Source: Strigamia acuminata (Eukaryota; Arthropoda; Chilopoda; Geophilomorpha; Linotaeniidae). Taken from it: 64,000 bases of DNA. The DNA lies in the NCBI GenBank assembly GCA_949358305.1, contig OX442316.1, positions 15,438,001-15,502,000 of the forward strand. Direction: 5' to 3'. Position 1 is the first letter of the stretch; each line of letters begins with the position of its first letter. Position numbers and translations under genes: made by a program. The notes below the pieces were generated by a model. It did no database searches, had not been told where the DNA came from, and saw only the letters and a program-made list of their open reading frames with translations. Positions 47,006-59,734 of this stretch are shown here, piece by piece.

Positions 47006-47085
47006 AGTGAAGGCCGCCTATTCCCACATACGTTTGTGGGAATAGACACATGTCTATTTCCACAAACGTTTGTGGGAATAGACAA
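47006..47085. repeat. Nested palindrome, right copy
   Basis: AAGGCCGCCTATTCCCACATACG, then GGGAATAGACACATGTCTATTTCC and TTCCACAAACGTTTGTGGGAA. Same blocks as 46013-46069, so the 0.94 kb between is bracketed by direct copies, like a solo element or insertion. Confidence 0.8.
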
Positions 47086-49404
47086 TGCGAAAATTAAATT
47101 CTGCGAAAATTAAAAAGAAATTGTTAGTTAATCCAATACACACACGTGAGTTTGAAGCGTGAGAAAGCCACTAATTACCTTGATGATTTAATAGTTTTGT
47201 GGGGAAAAAAGGGAAATTAAGAAGACATTATCGTTAGTCAAAATGGTGTTATGGAAATTGCTTCTATGGAGTATTAACGAGGGAATCCGAAAATACAAAT
47301 AAAATCAACAATTGCTGGCTTGATTGTGGAGTGGAAAATGATCGTTTTCCTCTACTTAACCGGAACTACATGGACTAATTAATCGCTCAATTGTTTTTGC
47401 TTAATTGAGCGAGGATGGGAGAAGATGTTGAGAAGAAAAGCGGGTTTTTTGTGTGTGTGTGTGTGTGTACAATTAAGATCCCATTTTTAAGCGCTACAAG
47501 GAAAAATTAAGGAGGAATCCAATTATTTTGGTGATAAATTAGGTTTTTAAATATTTTTTTTTTTTGGTTGATCGAGAGACATTTTGTTGACACTTTGTGA
47601 AAGGGGTTAATTTTTTGGCATGAAAATGGGTTTGTGGAGGGTTAAGAAGGGTTTTTAATTAGGGTTAGTTTATGCAATAATTTTGCGGCTTTTAGAAGGA
47701 AAGGAAGTGAAATGGGGTTCACCTTGAATAAAAATACACGAAACCGTTGTGTTTACTTTGGTAGAAAAACGTGATCTCCCTTGTGCTCGTTTGCACGAAA
47801 TGAACTCATTTTGCATATTCTTATTACCAATTTGTAACTTGCGACTGCGAGCAATTTCCTTTCTGTTTATTCATCAGTGGAAAAAAAATATTTTTTTTTT
47901 AAATAATAATAATAATAATAATGACAACAAAAAAATAATCAACATTTTTTTTTTTTTTTTTAAATGAATTTTATTTCTTGGCAAAACAAGAACTTGTGTT
48001 TACGTCTGGAAAAGTGAAATGAAAAAGTTTTGAAGGGAAGACTTGCAATCAAAACGAAGATTGCCCGGATCTTTGCTTATTTCAAGTCGATTTTTGATAG
48101 ATGGGAAACTGAATTGTCATCTATCAATTCGCCAAAGCAAACAGACCAGGACTGGGAATCGAAACCGCACTGTTTGCTCGCTTTTTTCCACTCTTATTTT
48201 GAATTGATAGATGTCAGTGGCGATCCAGCTTCACGTCAACAGTGGAGCGGACAATACCCGTTTCTTATCTATACTGAATAGTCAACAGACGAAAAAAAAA
48301 AAAGCATTTCCCGTGGCTTTACTTAATCTCCGGATGGAGCTTGCTTGTCAGGTGTCACCCGAGCGACTGTTACGGCTTTGTGCGTGCTTTGGATGCAGTT
48401 CTGCTGCCGGGATAACGTAATGGTCAGCGCACGTGTCGGCCAACTTTCTATTTCTACAGAATTTCTAAAAATCCAGGAAATCAGGATTTCGGAAATCCAT
48501 TTAAGATTGAACGCATTATTATTATACTTCTTTGTCTTCGTCGTCTTTACTTGAGTACACAGCTGATGCTCATCATCGTATGAACGGAAAAACAATTTTA
48601 TTTATTTATTTTGTTTATTTATTTATTTCCTTGAGATGATGGCATTATAGGCAATAGCCCAGCCAGGGAGTATTAAGATACTTGGAATTCTGTGTGTTGT
48701 AACTGTCTGTAACAATGTGAGAGAGAGGTGCATTTAAATAAATAAAGTATTGACTGTTTAGATATTTAAAAGTTCGGTCTCCGGTCCCATGCTGACTGGT
48801 TGTGACAGCTCTAGAGAGAAGGAGACGATGGCGACTTGGATCGCAACAAGAGGCGTGATCGCTCTCAAGTCCGAAATGACTTGAGACGACTCGTTGGCCG
48901 TGCTGCGAGGCACGGCAGGCAAATGCAATCCGACCACGTTGCCTATTATGGTTTATTTATTCCTGCGGTCTCCTTGTGAGATTTGCATTAGGTAATCCAT
49001 ATAAGTACTGACCAGGTCAAATGCTGCTCAACTTATTATCAATAATAGAATTATCATTTTCAAGGTTTCTATGTTTGGTTCTCTGAAATTAATTTATCAA
49101 AATAGAAAGCTTAGAAATGATTTTGTTAATTGAATTTGATTCAATTACAAGCTTGCAGTTTTGTTTTTGAATTTTATTGGCTTTTTGTCAGAAAACTAGC
49201 AGTTACACTATTAAGCCTGACAAATTGATCCTGATGGCTATTCTGAAGTCTTAAGTATAGGTGTCTGAAACAAGGTTTTAATTATTGTCATGGCTTAATG
49301 TGAAGCAAACAAGTTGTTGTTAGCAGGATATATAAACAAGGGACACGAGTGGACATTCAAACTTAAAAATTTGAATGAAACCAAAGTTCCTTTTAGAATT
49401 TCTA
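47086..49404. other. Gene-free stretch with microsatellites
   Basis: (GT)n at 47451-47468, (AAT)n at 47902-47921 and long T/A runs at 47540-47565 and 47946-47961. Short frames only. Confidence 0.55.
49331..49365 (+). promoter_or_regulatory. Candidate core promoter: TATAAA and TTCAAACT initiator
   Basis: TATAAA at 49331-49336 with an initiator-like TCAAACT whose A is at 49359, 28 bp downstream. No coding exon is recognised downstream; the 43-bp repeat unit begins about 45 bp later. Confidence 0.25.
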
Positions 49405-49512
49405 TCTGAATTTTCCAAATTCTAGATCTAGACCCGTGAACGGAGTTCAGTGTTCACACCAATCTTGGATCTAGATCCGCAGCTTCGGATGAGATGTGAA
49501 CATGGTATAACG
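49405..49512 (-). repeat. Single unit of the 43-bp repeat element
   Basis: On the minus strand it matches one 43-bp unit (GATCTAGATCCAAGATTGGT, GAACACTGAACTCCGTTCAC) plus the flank CTCATCCGAAGCTGCGGATC of the large array at 56282-57085. It ends in GTGAACATGGTATA, the same terminus as that element. Confidence 0.75.
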
Positions 49513-49630
49513 GCACTCGCAGTCCGAAGCACGTTAAATTGTCGTTGCAAACATACTAAATCGGTCGCCATTTTTGAAGTAAGCAATTTAAAATGCCTTC
49601 TAGTCTATAAATTACTTTATGAATGCGCTT

Positions 49631-51755
49631 ACTGTTTGCTGTCCACCACAGCCAGAAGAGACAAAAGAATTCAGATTTAGACGCGCAGAACTGAACGCAT
49701 CTAATTGTTAAAACAACGCGCTGAATCGCAACTGTAATTTGAAAGAACAACCCGTTAAATTACAAGCGATTTCAACTCATTTAATTCCTTTGTTAGCATC
49801 TCTCTTCCATTTAAAATTTAGAAGAGCAATTAAAATATCTCTCTTTTTTTTTCCTTTCCTCGTTTCGTCAAAAGCCTCGAAGGAATAAAGAGATGTAATA
49901 CTTTGCCACAGAAAGAAAGGTAACGATCCAACATATAAAATAACGCACTTCCTTTACCATGGTTACTGCACTCCCGCCCGATGCAAGAGAGCTAAGTGAA
50001 TTGTTGGCATGAATGCACTACCACTCATTAGCATGACAATTTGATAAGATTTGATGATGTAAGGGGAACGACAAACAAAACAAAGGGGAAATCCGGAAGC
50101 GACCGAGCGGAAGTGCATAAGGTTTGTGACTTTAGTCGTGTAACGAAAAAAAAATATTTTTTTTTCTTGCTGGGGTCTTATAATTGAAATTCACTGGGTA
50201 AAGTCAACGTAAGTCAATAGGGGGCGCGTTGGGCAGGTGGCAAACTGCATCCGTCCGATGCGATTAGAATTCCAAAGTGAAGGTAAAGGAAAGGGGACAT
50301 CTGGTTGTCAGCAATCACCTAATTTATGTGTGTGCAGCGACCTCTGTTGCACGTGTTGCGAGAAATGTTGGCGCGTGCACGGCAAGTTATTGATTTAACT
50401 GCTTGTCTTTTTTTTAGGGTGGGGAAGGGGTAGGGAAGGAGGTTGGACTGAATAACACTTGTTGGAGTTGTAATTTGATTATGTTCAACAGTTGGGTGTT
50501 GGGGGAGGTTTTTAAAAATGGTTTTGTTTTGGTTTTTGGAAGTGTTTGTGTTTGGATTTGGGTTGGGTGTGTTGGTGGGTGTTTAATTAGGCCTATTGTT
50601 CGCTGGACTGTGTTTGCAGCCAAGCACCTTTTGTTTTCAATTAAATTTTCTAATTAAAGGACGATCCTGGAAGAAAAATGGAACGCAATAGGGACGTTTA
50701 AAAATTATTCAAAAAGTTTGCGAAATGTTGGAGTAATTTTTAATTAAATTAAGCTTAAAGGTAAAGTGTTGCAGATACTTTATTTTTTATTTTTTATATT
50801 TTTTTTTTATATTAAAGTATTCAGTACCACAAAATATAAAATTCAGGAATGACTAGTGCGATCAAACTTGGCGAATTGGGACAAAAATTGATTAACAGCG
50901 CAAATATTTTGAGAACGAAAGCTCGGATCTTCAAAAACTAAACACCAAACGAAAGAGCGGAAAAAACCTCATCAGAAACGTTAATTAAACAACACTGCCC
51001 ACAACTAATAATTAATATATATATTTAATTGAACAGTGTAAATATTTTTGCATTTTGCATTCTTTCTTCTTATATGCTAATTGAAAGGAACACGCAAAAG
51101 AGGCAGACAAAAGCTGCTCTATTTTGCTTAAATGCATTTAGGATTTGTTTCTTTTTGTATCACTATTTGTGACGCTGCACTCGCAGTGCCACCTGCTTGC
51201 TTGACCGTTAAATAAACCACTCATAGTTTGACCTTTGTAATGGCCACTCCAGTTTGAGTCAGTTCCATTACTTAAATTTACACTTTTGATAAAACATACC
51301 AAAAGCAAATACTGCGAGTAAATTCCGATATCCAGCAACACTCCAGTCCCATAACCTTGTCAGATAAAACAGCTTTCGCTGATCAACATTCTGGTGGTTG
51401 GTAATTTAATATTTGGTTACGATCTGGCTTGATTACGGGTTGTCGAACATCTGGCACATTAAATCGGTGCTGCAAGAGTGGTCCTTACAAGTGGTCTGTA
51501 AATCACATTATTGGTAGGCGCATTCAATAAACACAACATGAGAATTAGCACGACTCGTTACCATGAGATGGCGTTGTTGAATGTAACTCATGTTACCAGT
51601 TAGCCCAAACATTAACACTGGATTCTCGTGTCCAACCCGATGAAGCCCGTGGCACGATCCTTAAGATGACCCTACAAAGGTCGTGTTATTCTTGTCGTGC
51701 CGCGAGGGTCAACATTAAGTTTTGCACGAGATTCTCATGTTAAATTTACTATGGT
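49631..51755. other. Gene-free stretch
   Basis: G/T-rich strand bias at 50410-50600 gives a Pro/Thr-rich minus frame that is compositional, not a gene. (AT)n at 51013-51028. Confidence 0.5.
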
Positions 51756-51808
51756 TTATGCCCGGTATCTTGATGATAAATTCAAACTGCGCATCACATT
51801 CTGCGCAT
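51756..51808 (+). mobile_element. Single TIR fragment of the 23311-23637 MITE family
   Basis: CCCGGTATCTTGATGATAAATT followed by CTGCGCATCACATTCTGCGC closely matches the family end. No mirrored right end is found nearby, so it is a solo end. Confidence 0.6.
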
Positions 51809-53449
51809 GCATTCAATTCAGTTTCAGTTGATGGGAAATGCTGGGTTCGCTTCACTGCATGGACCAATGCACTTAAATATTGTTCATCAATTTCCCCAGC
51901 GCCCTCTATGTAAATTCATGCAAATAAAAACACTCGTAATTCAACTTTCAACAATGGCTGACTTGTCTCTTGTTTTCTTCATGATCACGAATTACATTTA
52001 TTAGTATGATACATGTGAGATTTGCATTTTATCATTTATAATATTTTATATAATATTTGTTCGTCACAGTATCTTAGTGTTGAATTTATTTCATTTGAAG
52101 AGTGTTTATTTTTAGTTACAGTATGTTATGTCATGTGTGTCAGTATAGTATGTGTCATTGTATTGTTCTTTTGTTATATTAATTTACCTTTTTAATCAAA
52201 CATTATGCTTGCATAGTTGCTGTTTTGCCTAGCTAGTAAAAGATTCTGAAAACATTTTGCGTCCAAAAGGAGACTTTATATTATTTCTCAGTTAGTTTTC
52301 ATTAACCAACAAGAACCCACAGAGAGGAGAATCGGAACATCACACTTGTATGTGTGATGTTCCGGAAAACCGACCCGAATACCAGTTTATTTAGCGTCAA
52401 GTAGTCTTGCGCACTTCGGTGTCTGCATACATACGACTAGAACCTAGATCACTAAATCAAACGTTTAAGTCAAACACTTGAGAGACACCATCACTACTAT
52501 CAAATGTCCACTCATTGTGTGACACTTGACATTTGATGAAGTCTCGGTTTGAGAGATCTTCAGTTTAGCCGATTGACGACGGTTTCAAGAAGGATTTTCC
52601 ACTTTTTTTTTCAATAAGTAGAACCATCTCGACAACGACTATATAGATTGACATGTGGTTCAATGCCTTTGATATAGGCGATTTCCGGTCGAATGATGCC
52701 ATCTTTCAAGCTCGAGACGCTTAGGCTTTTTTTTTCTTTTTTTTTTAAATTAAAAAAATATATTGGTTTTTTTATTGATCGATTTATCTGATTTTTTTTG
52801 GATTTTTTTTAGTTTAATTTTCTTTTCTCGCCCTTTTCATCGCAGTAAATGAGAATTTAATTTAATTTTTTTTTGGTAATTGGTTTTTTGATGATGGACG
52901 TTTTGTTATTTTCGGTTTAAATACAACAAAGATGAATTGAATTATTATTAGTTTTATTTTTTTAAAAAAATGATTAGATTGAATACACTGCAGGAATTTT
53001 AATGACATGTTTTCTATGATGATTGAACAGCTGTTGAATCAGAGTTGTGCAGCTGTCTTGACTCGAAATCGAATTTATTTTCATCTTTGAAGCACCACCA
53101 CACGAAATATTGTGTTCGTGGTAATTCAAACATTAATTTCGTATATAGAGTGTATTAAATGCGCCGTGCGCTTGTCACTTTTTGTATTATGAAGGCGGAG
53201 ATGAAAGTTTTTTAAAAGGATGGAAATAACTCCGTTGTTTGCGATTTGCATTCCATTAAAAATTTAAAAATGTGATGAAATTCCTTTTGTTGTGTATCAG
53301 CATTTGTTTAAATATCTGCCGGGTGTTGGATAATTAAATATTTATAATATTTCTTGTTTTAAAAAAGATTTTTACGAAATTCTCTGTTTGTTTAAACGTT
53401 TTCAATGGTAAGAACTAAGAATGTCTTAAAGGAATTAATTTTTCATAAG
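51809..53449. other. Gene-free stretch
   Basis: Contains a small hairpin at 52339-52365 (GGAACATCACACTTGTATG and its mirror) and T-rich runs around 52725-52880. Confidence 0.5.
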
Positions 53450-53870
53450 AATATCCAAAGTTTCTCGAATTTGTCAAAATTGTTTTTAAAAATTTGTCAG
53501 ATTTGTCAAAATATTTTTTTAGAAATTTATCGGATTTGTCAAAATTTTTTTTTTTTAGAAATTTATCAGATTTGTCAAAATATTTTTAAAAATTTATCAA
53601 ATTCGTCAAAATATTTTTTAATTTTTATCAGATTTGTCAAAATATTTTTTTAAATTTTTGTCAGATTTGTCAAAATATTTATATTAGAAATTAATCAGAT
53701 TTGTCAAAATATTTTTTAAAATTTACCAGATTTGTCAAAATATTTTTTTAATTTTTATCAGATTTGCCAAAATATTTTCTCAAATTTGTCAAAATCTTTT
53801 AAAAATTTCTCTAAAGTTTGAAAAAATATTTTTAAAAATTGTCTGAAATTTTTCAAGATTTTTGCAAGGG
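53450..53870. repeat. AT-rich degenerate repeat (ATTTGTCAAAATATTTTT)
   Basis: About a dozen imperfect copies of a roughly 33-bp unit, CAGATTTGTCAAAATATTTT plus AAAATTTAT. Length varies between units. The plus-strand frame over it (repeating FVKIF/ICQN) is a repeat artefact. Confidence 0.75.
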
Positions 53871-53999
53871 GCGAATTGATCAGTCGATTGGCCACTTGTT
53901 TCTAACATCATCTATTTACAATTGAAACTAAGTGCAGATTGAATCAACTACGACGAGCTTGGTAAATATGTTTTGTGATAATATCACGAGTGAGCTAAT

Positions 54000-56281
54000 A
54001 TAAATAGAACTAAAGTAACGAGTAGTTGATTGAGTTACAAGATCCCCCTGAGAAAACATTTAGAAACACAGCGTCGTAGCACTTCAGGCGGACACACAGC
54101 CAATACAAATGCGCCAAATGGCCGTTAGAAGGCGATAAAATATTCGGCCGCCATGATGTTTTATTCGCGAGTGATTAATTGCAACCGAAATCATTGAACT
54201 CTATTGAACAAGTTAAAGATTCGAAAGGAATAGTATACAATGTAAAGGTAAGACTCTTTATGGTTGTAACTTTTATGGGCTTTTTACTTTACTCTAAATC
54301 AGGATTTGAAATTGCTTTTATTATTAACTGCGGTGCAGTGCTGCAGCAAATAATAGGCCAAATGTATTAAAACGAGGAATGCAGCTCTTCAGTTTGCTCT
54401 GCATTTTTCATTTTTTTATTTCATATTTTTTATTTAATGATGAAAAAATATAATAATAATTCATAGGATACTTCAATCAAAATAATCCATTATAACAACA
54501 TTCCATCTGGTGGCAAAAAATTGAAATTTATTACTATTTTCTCGCATGACTATAAATTTTGCACGGTGCGGGACCGTTTATTTATTACATGAAAAAGGTT
54601 AAATTATTTCTCTCTTCACACCCGTATGATTCAAAAATACATGGGAATTATATTCTGTTGGAATGGAGAAACATTTGCCATTTTTAGAAGAGGGAAATTA
54701 AGAACGGGTGTTCAGGGGCAGAAATTGTAATATCCTGTCTTGTCTTATAACCCAAACCCCCTTTTTTTCTCCACTTGGTATATAAGTTCCCTTGCGATAA
54801 AGCATATTCAGTCTGCGCTAAGCATTCACCACAAACACTCGTATTTGTCGCCGATTAATTTTTTAAATTTTTAACCGTCGTGTTCGCGACTCATTCATTT
54901 TAATTTGTTGGAAATAAATATTAATTCCAAGGTGCACGAAATCATTTTTCTCCTTTTTTTATTTTTGGCTACAATTTGTGTTTTTTTTTTTTTACCTTTT
55001 TTTATGACTTAACATTTGTTCCTAAAAACCTTTGAAAACATAAAAAAGAACGCTTTTTTGTCTCCAGCCACATTAAAGCGCAAACCATTATGTCACCCAT
55101 TTTTACGATGCAATTAAAGTAGCAAAACGATCACCAAACCTCAATAGAAAAGAAAGAAAGTTGGGGGATGGGGGGAATGGGGAAATCTGATGCGATTGGA
55201 TTTTTTTTTCTTCTTTCTTTTTATTTTTGAACCGAATGTAATCAAAGCCAAGACAAGATGATGGGCGCAAGCTGTTCTTTCCACTTGAATTGCAAATGCA
55301 GTAAAGAGTACATTGAAAATACGTGCATATGAGATGGCGTATACGTTTTCCACATGATGTGATACAATTTCTGCCTGTATCAAGTTCATTTTAAACCCCA
55401 CACACACATTTTAGTATGCTTGATGCTTCTGCAGAAATGGGCTTTGCAAACGATAAATTGTTGTCAGGTACTGACATCAGAAAATGTATTCTTAGATAAT
55501 AAAAAGAAGAAGAAGAAAGAAAGTCTTCCATTGTGGGAACATCAGTTTTTAATTAAAAATACTAAAAGTCATTTAAAACTGGATAAATTAAAAAAATAAA
55601 AGTGGCTACATTCGTGTCCGACATGAACGTATTATTTTCATGACGAGCTGTGATTGGCTGGCAGATCCATTGAGATACATTGACCAAAATACTCGGGCCA
55701 GGTGAGGTTGATAAAATGGATAAGGTTGGGTCTGGGGGGTCATTTGATGGGTAAAAATGGGTGGAAAAAAGGAAAAAGTTTAAGAAGTCCTGGTGTAGAG
55801 GGAGCTTTTAGCATTGCCGAGTATTAGATGTGTCCCAAAGGGGTGTCCGGTCATGAGGGAATTCACTGTATTGCGGAGTTTTTGCATTTATATAGCGAAC
55901 AACTTTGTTTTAGCATACATGTCTAGGTACTTAATATGAAATAAAGTGAAGAAACTGAAGTCCAAGGAGACCTGTGTGCTTGTGCACAACTTTGAAACCA
56001 TAAAACCAGTTAAACTGCAATTTGGAACGCGCTTTTATGTCTGGTTAAATGTTTTCTACTTGTATTGCTTTTCGACAATTTATGCTGTTTAAATGGCTGT
56101 TTGAAATATTCATTTAGACGGGTTTAAAGAAGGTAGACCCGACTAAAAGACTTTTCGAATACATCATTGGAGTGTTTAAAACTTCTATTTCATATGCGCG
56201 TCACTTTGGTGTTTTATTAGTCTTTTCAAAGGCTTTTCGGCTGTTCCCAACCATCTTCAGTGGTTTGTAATGTAAGGTCTT
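54000..56281. other. Gene-free stretch apart from the candidate promoter at 54779
   Basis: Short frames only, long T runs near 54980-54995 and 55200-55210. No domain recognised. Confidence 0.5.
54779..54812 (+). promoter_or_regulatory. Candidate core promoter: TATATAAG and TCAGT initiator
   Basis: TATATAAG at 54779-54786 and TCAGT at 54808-54812, with the A 29-31 bp after the TATA, the same geometry as the promoter of the secreted-protein gene. The downstream 200 bp hold no ATG-initiated long frame and no strong donor, so the transcript, if real, has a non-coding first exon or is non-coding. Confidence 0.4.
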
Positions 56282-57085
56282 ATACAATGTTCACACCTAG
56301 CTTTTGGATCTCATCCGAAGCTGCGGATCTAGATCCAAGATTGGTGTGAACACTGAACTCCGTTCACGGATCTAGATCTAAGATTGGTGTGAACACTGAA
56401 CTCCGTTCACGGATCTAGATCTAAGATTGGTGTGAACACTGAACTCCGTTCGCGGGTCTAGATCTAAGATTGGTGTGAACACTGAACTTCGTTCACGGAT
56501 CTAGATCCAAGATTGGTGTGAACACTGAACTCCGTTCACGGATCTAGATCTAAGATTAATGTGAACACTGAACTCCGTTCGCGGATCTAGATCTAAGATT
56601 GGTGTGAACACTGAACTTTGTTCACGGATCTAGATCCAAGATTGGTGTGAACACTGAACTCCTTTCACGGATCTAGATCCAAGATTGGTGTGAACACTGA
56701 ACTCCGTTCACGGATCTAGATCTAAGATTGGTGTGAACACTGAACTCCGTTCGCGGATCTAGATCTAAGATTGGTGTGAACACTGAACTTTGTTCACGGA
56801 TCTAGATCCAAGATTGGTGTGAACACTGAACTCCTTTCACGGATCTAGATCCGTGTGCCCAACAACTCCGTTCATCAATCGAGTTCTCACAACTCTATTC
56901 GATGATTGGATTCGGATTGGAATTTATTAAATAATGCCAGCAGTCTGTAGCATTCCATTGTTGCGAATCACATTTTGGTGTGAACACAACTCCATCCAAG
57001 TGAATATTGGAACTCTGTTCAGTTGGATCTGATCGGGCGGATCAGATGCAGCCAAACTCGATCGGTTGGTGTGAACATGGTATTA
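56282..57085. mobile_element. Inverted-repeat element carrying an internal tandem array
   Basis: Left end TTATACAATGTTCACACC (about 56279) is mirrored by GGTGTGAACATGGTATTA at about 57069-57086. Between them is the 43-bp array (56325-56850) and further imperfect GTGTGAACAC blocks. A small copy with a single unit is at 49405-49512, so unit number varies between copies. Confidence 0.7.
56325..56850. repeat. 43-bp tandem repeat, 12-13 copies
   Basis: Unit GGATCTAGATCTAAGATTGG, then TGTGAACACTGAACTCCGTTCAC. Starts at 56325, 56368, 56411 and 56454 confirm the 43-bp period. Variants (TTCGCGG, CTTTGTTC, CTCCTTTC, GATCCAAG) recur in the same order every four units in the right half, a 172-bp higher-order repeat. 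Confidence 0.9.
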
Positions 57086-58163
57086 GAAAAAACTAGCATA
57101 TTTTAATTGCCATTTAATTCTTTTTAATCATCGGAGCGTCCATTCCAATTCCTTTTGTATTATTTCACCTTGACCGGTTGTCCTCCATTATTCTCTAGAT
57201 TCGATTCAACTTACTACAAACACGAAAGAACACACCAGACTTCTGTAAATGTAGAAGGTTTTGTGTTATTTTTTTGGATTTTTTGTGCACATTTAGAGAC
57301 CAAGATCTTCCAAATGGGAGTGTTTGTTGCCAAGTTTTTTTTGTGCAGTGCAAGTGTCTTATTATCCTGTTAGAAAAAAGGTTTAGTGGATATTAGTATA
57401 TATATAGATACTCATGTTTTTAACATTTGTTGGGTGGAACAGGAAGAAAGTATCCTGAGTTAGTGGAGGACAAATCCTAACACTTAGACAGATAACAAAG
57501 GACTTTTCTTTTTTCTTTTGTAAACCTATTTTCACTCAGTCCAAGGGGTGTTAAGAGATTAGAAAGACATTGAGGTAAGGCTTCAAGGAATTTCAATAAA
57601 AGTTTCCCCACAGCTTTAATGTAGATAAACAGTGGAAGCAATTCGTGGAATACAAATAGACTGAGGCAAAACTAAATTAAACTATGTTTTTATGCGGTCA
57701 AAGGCGACTTTGCTGCAGCCAACAGATTGAAACTTCGTCCAATAAAAACCAAACATTTAAGGATCAACAATAAACTTTGTCGTCAAATTGAACCAAAAGC
57801 GGTGGATAAACAGTCGCATTCGAAAAGCAATTTAGACTAAACAGCATTTTTAACCTTCAGATGGGCAAGATACGAAGACGACGCTTTGGTGTAAATCTGT
57901 GAGGACATAAGGAAAAGCGCTTTAATGTATTTTTTGAAATTGTCACCATTTGACGAATCTTTTTTGACTAAACACGCCACATGCCATCTGCTGGTAAAAT
58001 TTGGAAGTCCAAAGCAAAGTAGGAAGTAGAAACGTTTTTGCTGAATTTGGAGAAGCCAACTTAAAGATCTGCAGGGATTTTTAAGGGGCAGAAATTTCAA
58101 TGTTGAATAAATATATGAAAAATGTATAAAACACTTCAAATTTTTTTCTAAACAAACTTTATG
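57086..58163. other. Gene-free stretch
   Basis: The 141-codon minus frame at 57837-58262 runs into the MITE TIR and has no family resemblance. Confidence 0.5.
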
Positions 58164-58551
58164 ATTGCAGACCAAAAAGTACTTAATGCTGGGCGCACAC
58201 ATACCGCGATTTTGCATCGCGGCACAATCGTGTTGCCATTGCGCATGCGCAGATGATGTCATTTTTTTCGAGTTGGTTGGAAATCTACTTTTGAAAATTG
58301 TACTTGGGACAAGTACTATTTCACCCGCGATTCATGTCGCAGCCAATCCGGGAGCTGTGTGAAATGACGTCATTTCATCAACATTCAGTAGGAGCCATTT
58401 TTTGGATTAGGAATGACATCATAACATTGAAATAGCAAAGCTGAAATAGCTACATGTGTGTAGCACTGCCCGCGATTCACGTGGCGATTTTGCTTGCGAA
58501 ATCGCGGTATGTGTGCGCCCAGCATAACACATGTACTTTTTGGTCTGCGAT
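58164..58551. mobile_element. MITE with GCTGGGCGCACACATACCG TIRs
   Basis: GCAGACCAAAAAGTACTTAA then GCTGGGCGCACACATACCGC at left mirror GCGGTATGTGTGCGCCCAGC and GTACTTTTTGGTCTGC at right, about 50-bp TIRs with one small indel. The interior includes a perfect TGAAATGACGTCATTTCA palindrome (58360-58377). Much richer in CpG than its surroundings. Confidence 0.85.
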
Positions 58552-58653
58552 TTTGATAGCAGCCAATTCTGTGAGATCTGACGTCATTTTTGATGACGTC
58601 AAAATTGCTTAACGACGAGATTCGCGCCGCATCGCTCCTAGTGTGTCCCCAGC
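58541..58653. mobile_element. Partial second copy of the 58164 MITE, overlapping its end
   Basis: GCGATTTTGATAGCAGCCAAT and two TGACGTCA sites (58579-58586, 58594-58601) parallel the interior of 58164-58551; TAGTGTGTCCCCAGC is a diverged mirror of the GCTGGGCGCACAC end. Confidence 0.55.
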
Positions 58654-58662
58654 TTTATATAG

Positions 58663-58779
58663 TCTTGTCTGTATTACCTGTTGATGTCTGGTGTTTCACC
58701 TAGTGGCAAAACACGAAATTACTCACAAGTTCAATTTCCAGCTTAGAGTGAAGGTCTAGTTTTTTTTAACATGACTGTA
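58663..58779 (+). repeat. Dispersed repeat family, copy 3
   Basis: Contains TGATGTCTGGTGTTTCACC, a CTTAGAGTGAAGGTCTAG block and AACATGACTGTAC in the order of copy 1. It abuts the MITE cluster ending near 58653. Confidence 0.75.
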
Positions 58780-59734
58780 CGCTCACTTTATTCGACAGTT
58801 CTTTATTTCGGAGTCTAATTTTGGCACGAAAAGGCAATTTATATTTTGGATTCTATTATTTTTTTTATTGTTTGTTATGATGTCATGAAAAAAGTCATAA
58901 AATTTCGGAGAGAAATTGACCCTTGGTTGGGGCCGGGAGCCTAAAAAGTATAAAATAACGGATGACTGTAAAATCGATATGCCGCCAATAAGATATCTCT
59001 TTTAACTCCGAGTTTATATTCGTAGTTAATTAGGATTTTTCGCTTTTAGTTTATTGAGAAACTAGCAACACATTTGACCCGGAATGTATTGCCTCTCTGC
59101 ATGTGCAATAGTTATTCTGCTTGCTGTTTGTAATTCTTGACTGAACACGCTCACTTGTGTTGTCAGCAGCATCAGGCGAGGATTACTGGAGAAATTGAAT
59201 CGGCACTTTTGTCAATAGGTTTAGGTGGTTGTGGACAAATGTCTGGCTGGGGTCAGCTAGGAGAGGAGAGTTAAATTCTTATTTTGCACGGCTAGATATT
59301 TAGTTGGTTTGAAACGTATTTTATTTGTTTACGCTTCGGTTCACATAAAGATTTCATTGGACTTAAGGTCGTAAACTGGTGGATTTTGCGATTGAATTAG
59401 GATATGTCTTTAAACTAACTTAGTTACGAGTGGACAACGAGTCACTAGAGTCTCGCAGTGATGCGATAATCCAGCAAAACATTGTTTAATTCTTTTACCT
59501 TGTAATTACTTCATTGGAGTGTGTTTCCGTAAATAAATAAATAAATAAATAAACGAATCTGTCGCCAAAAAGGATAATGGTGTGAGGTGTGAACCCAAAT
59601 AAATCCATCATATAATAGCCCGGGCGTTTACTTTTTTTTTGAGCCGTCCCCCACGGCACTAATTTGAAGCCCGGCGTTTAAACGAACCCGGCGCATAACC
59701 GAAAAATCGGCGATTTTTTGCAATAAAAGGTGAT
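58780..59734. other. Gene-free stretch
   Basis: (AAAT)n at 59530-59556. The 59600-60060 area is CpG-rich around minisatellite F, with GCCCGGCG-type motifs on both sides of the array. Confidence 0.5.

Noticed and set aside
50414-50623. Pro/Thr-rich minus-strand protein
   Set aside because: Caused by a G/T-rich strand bias; no start context or homology.
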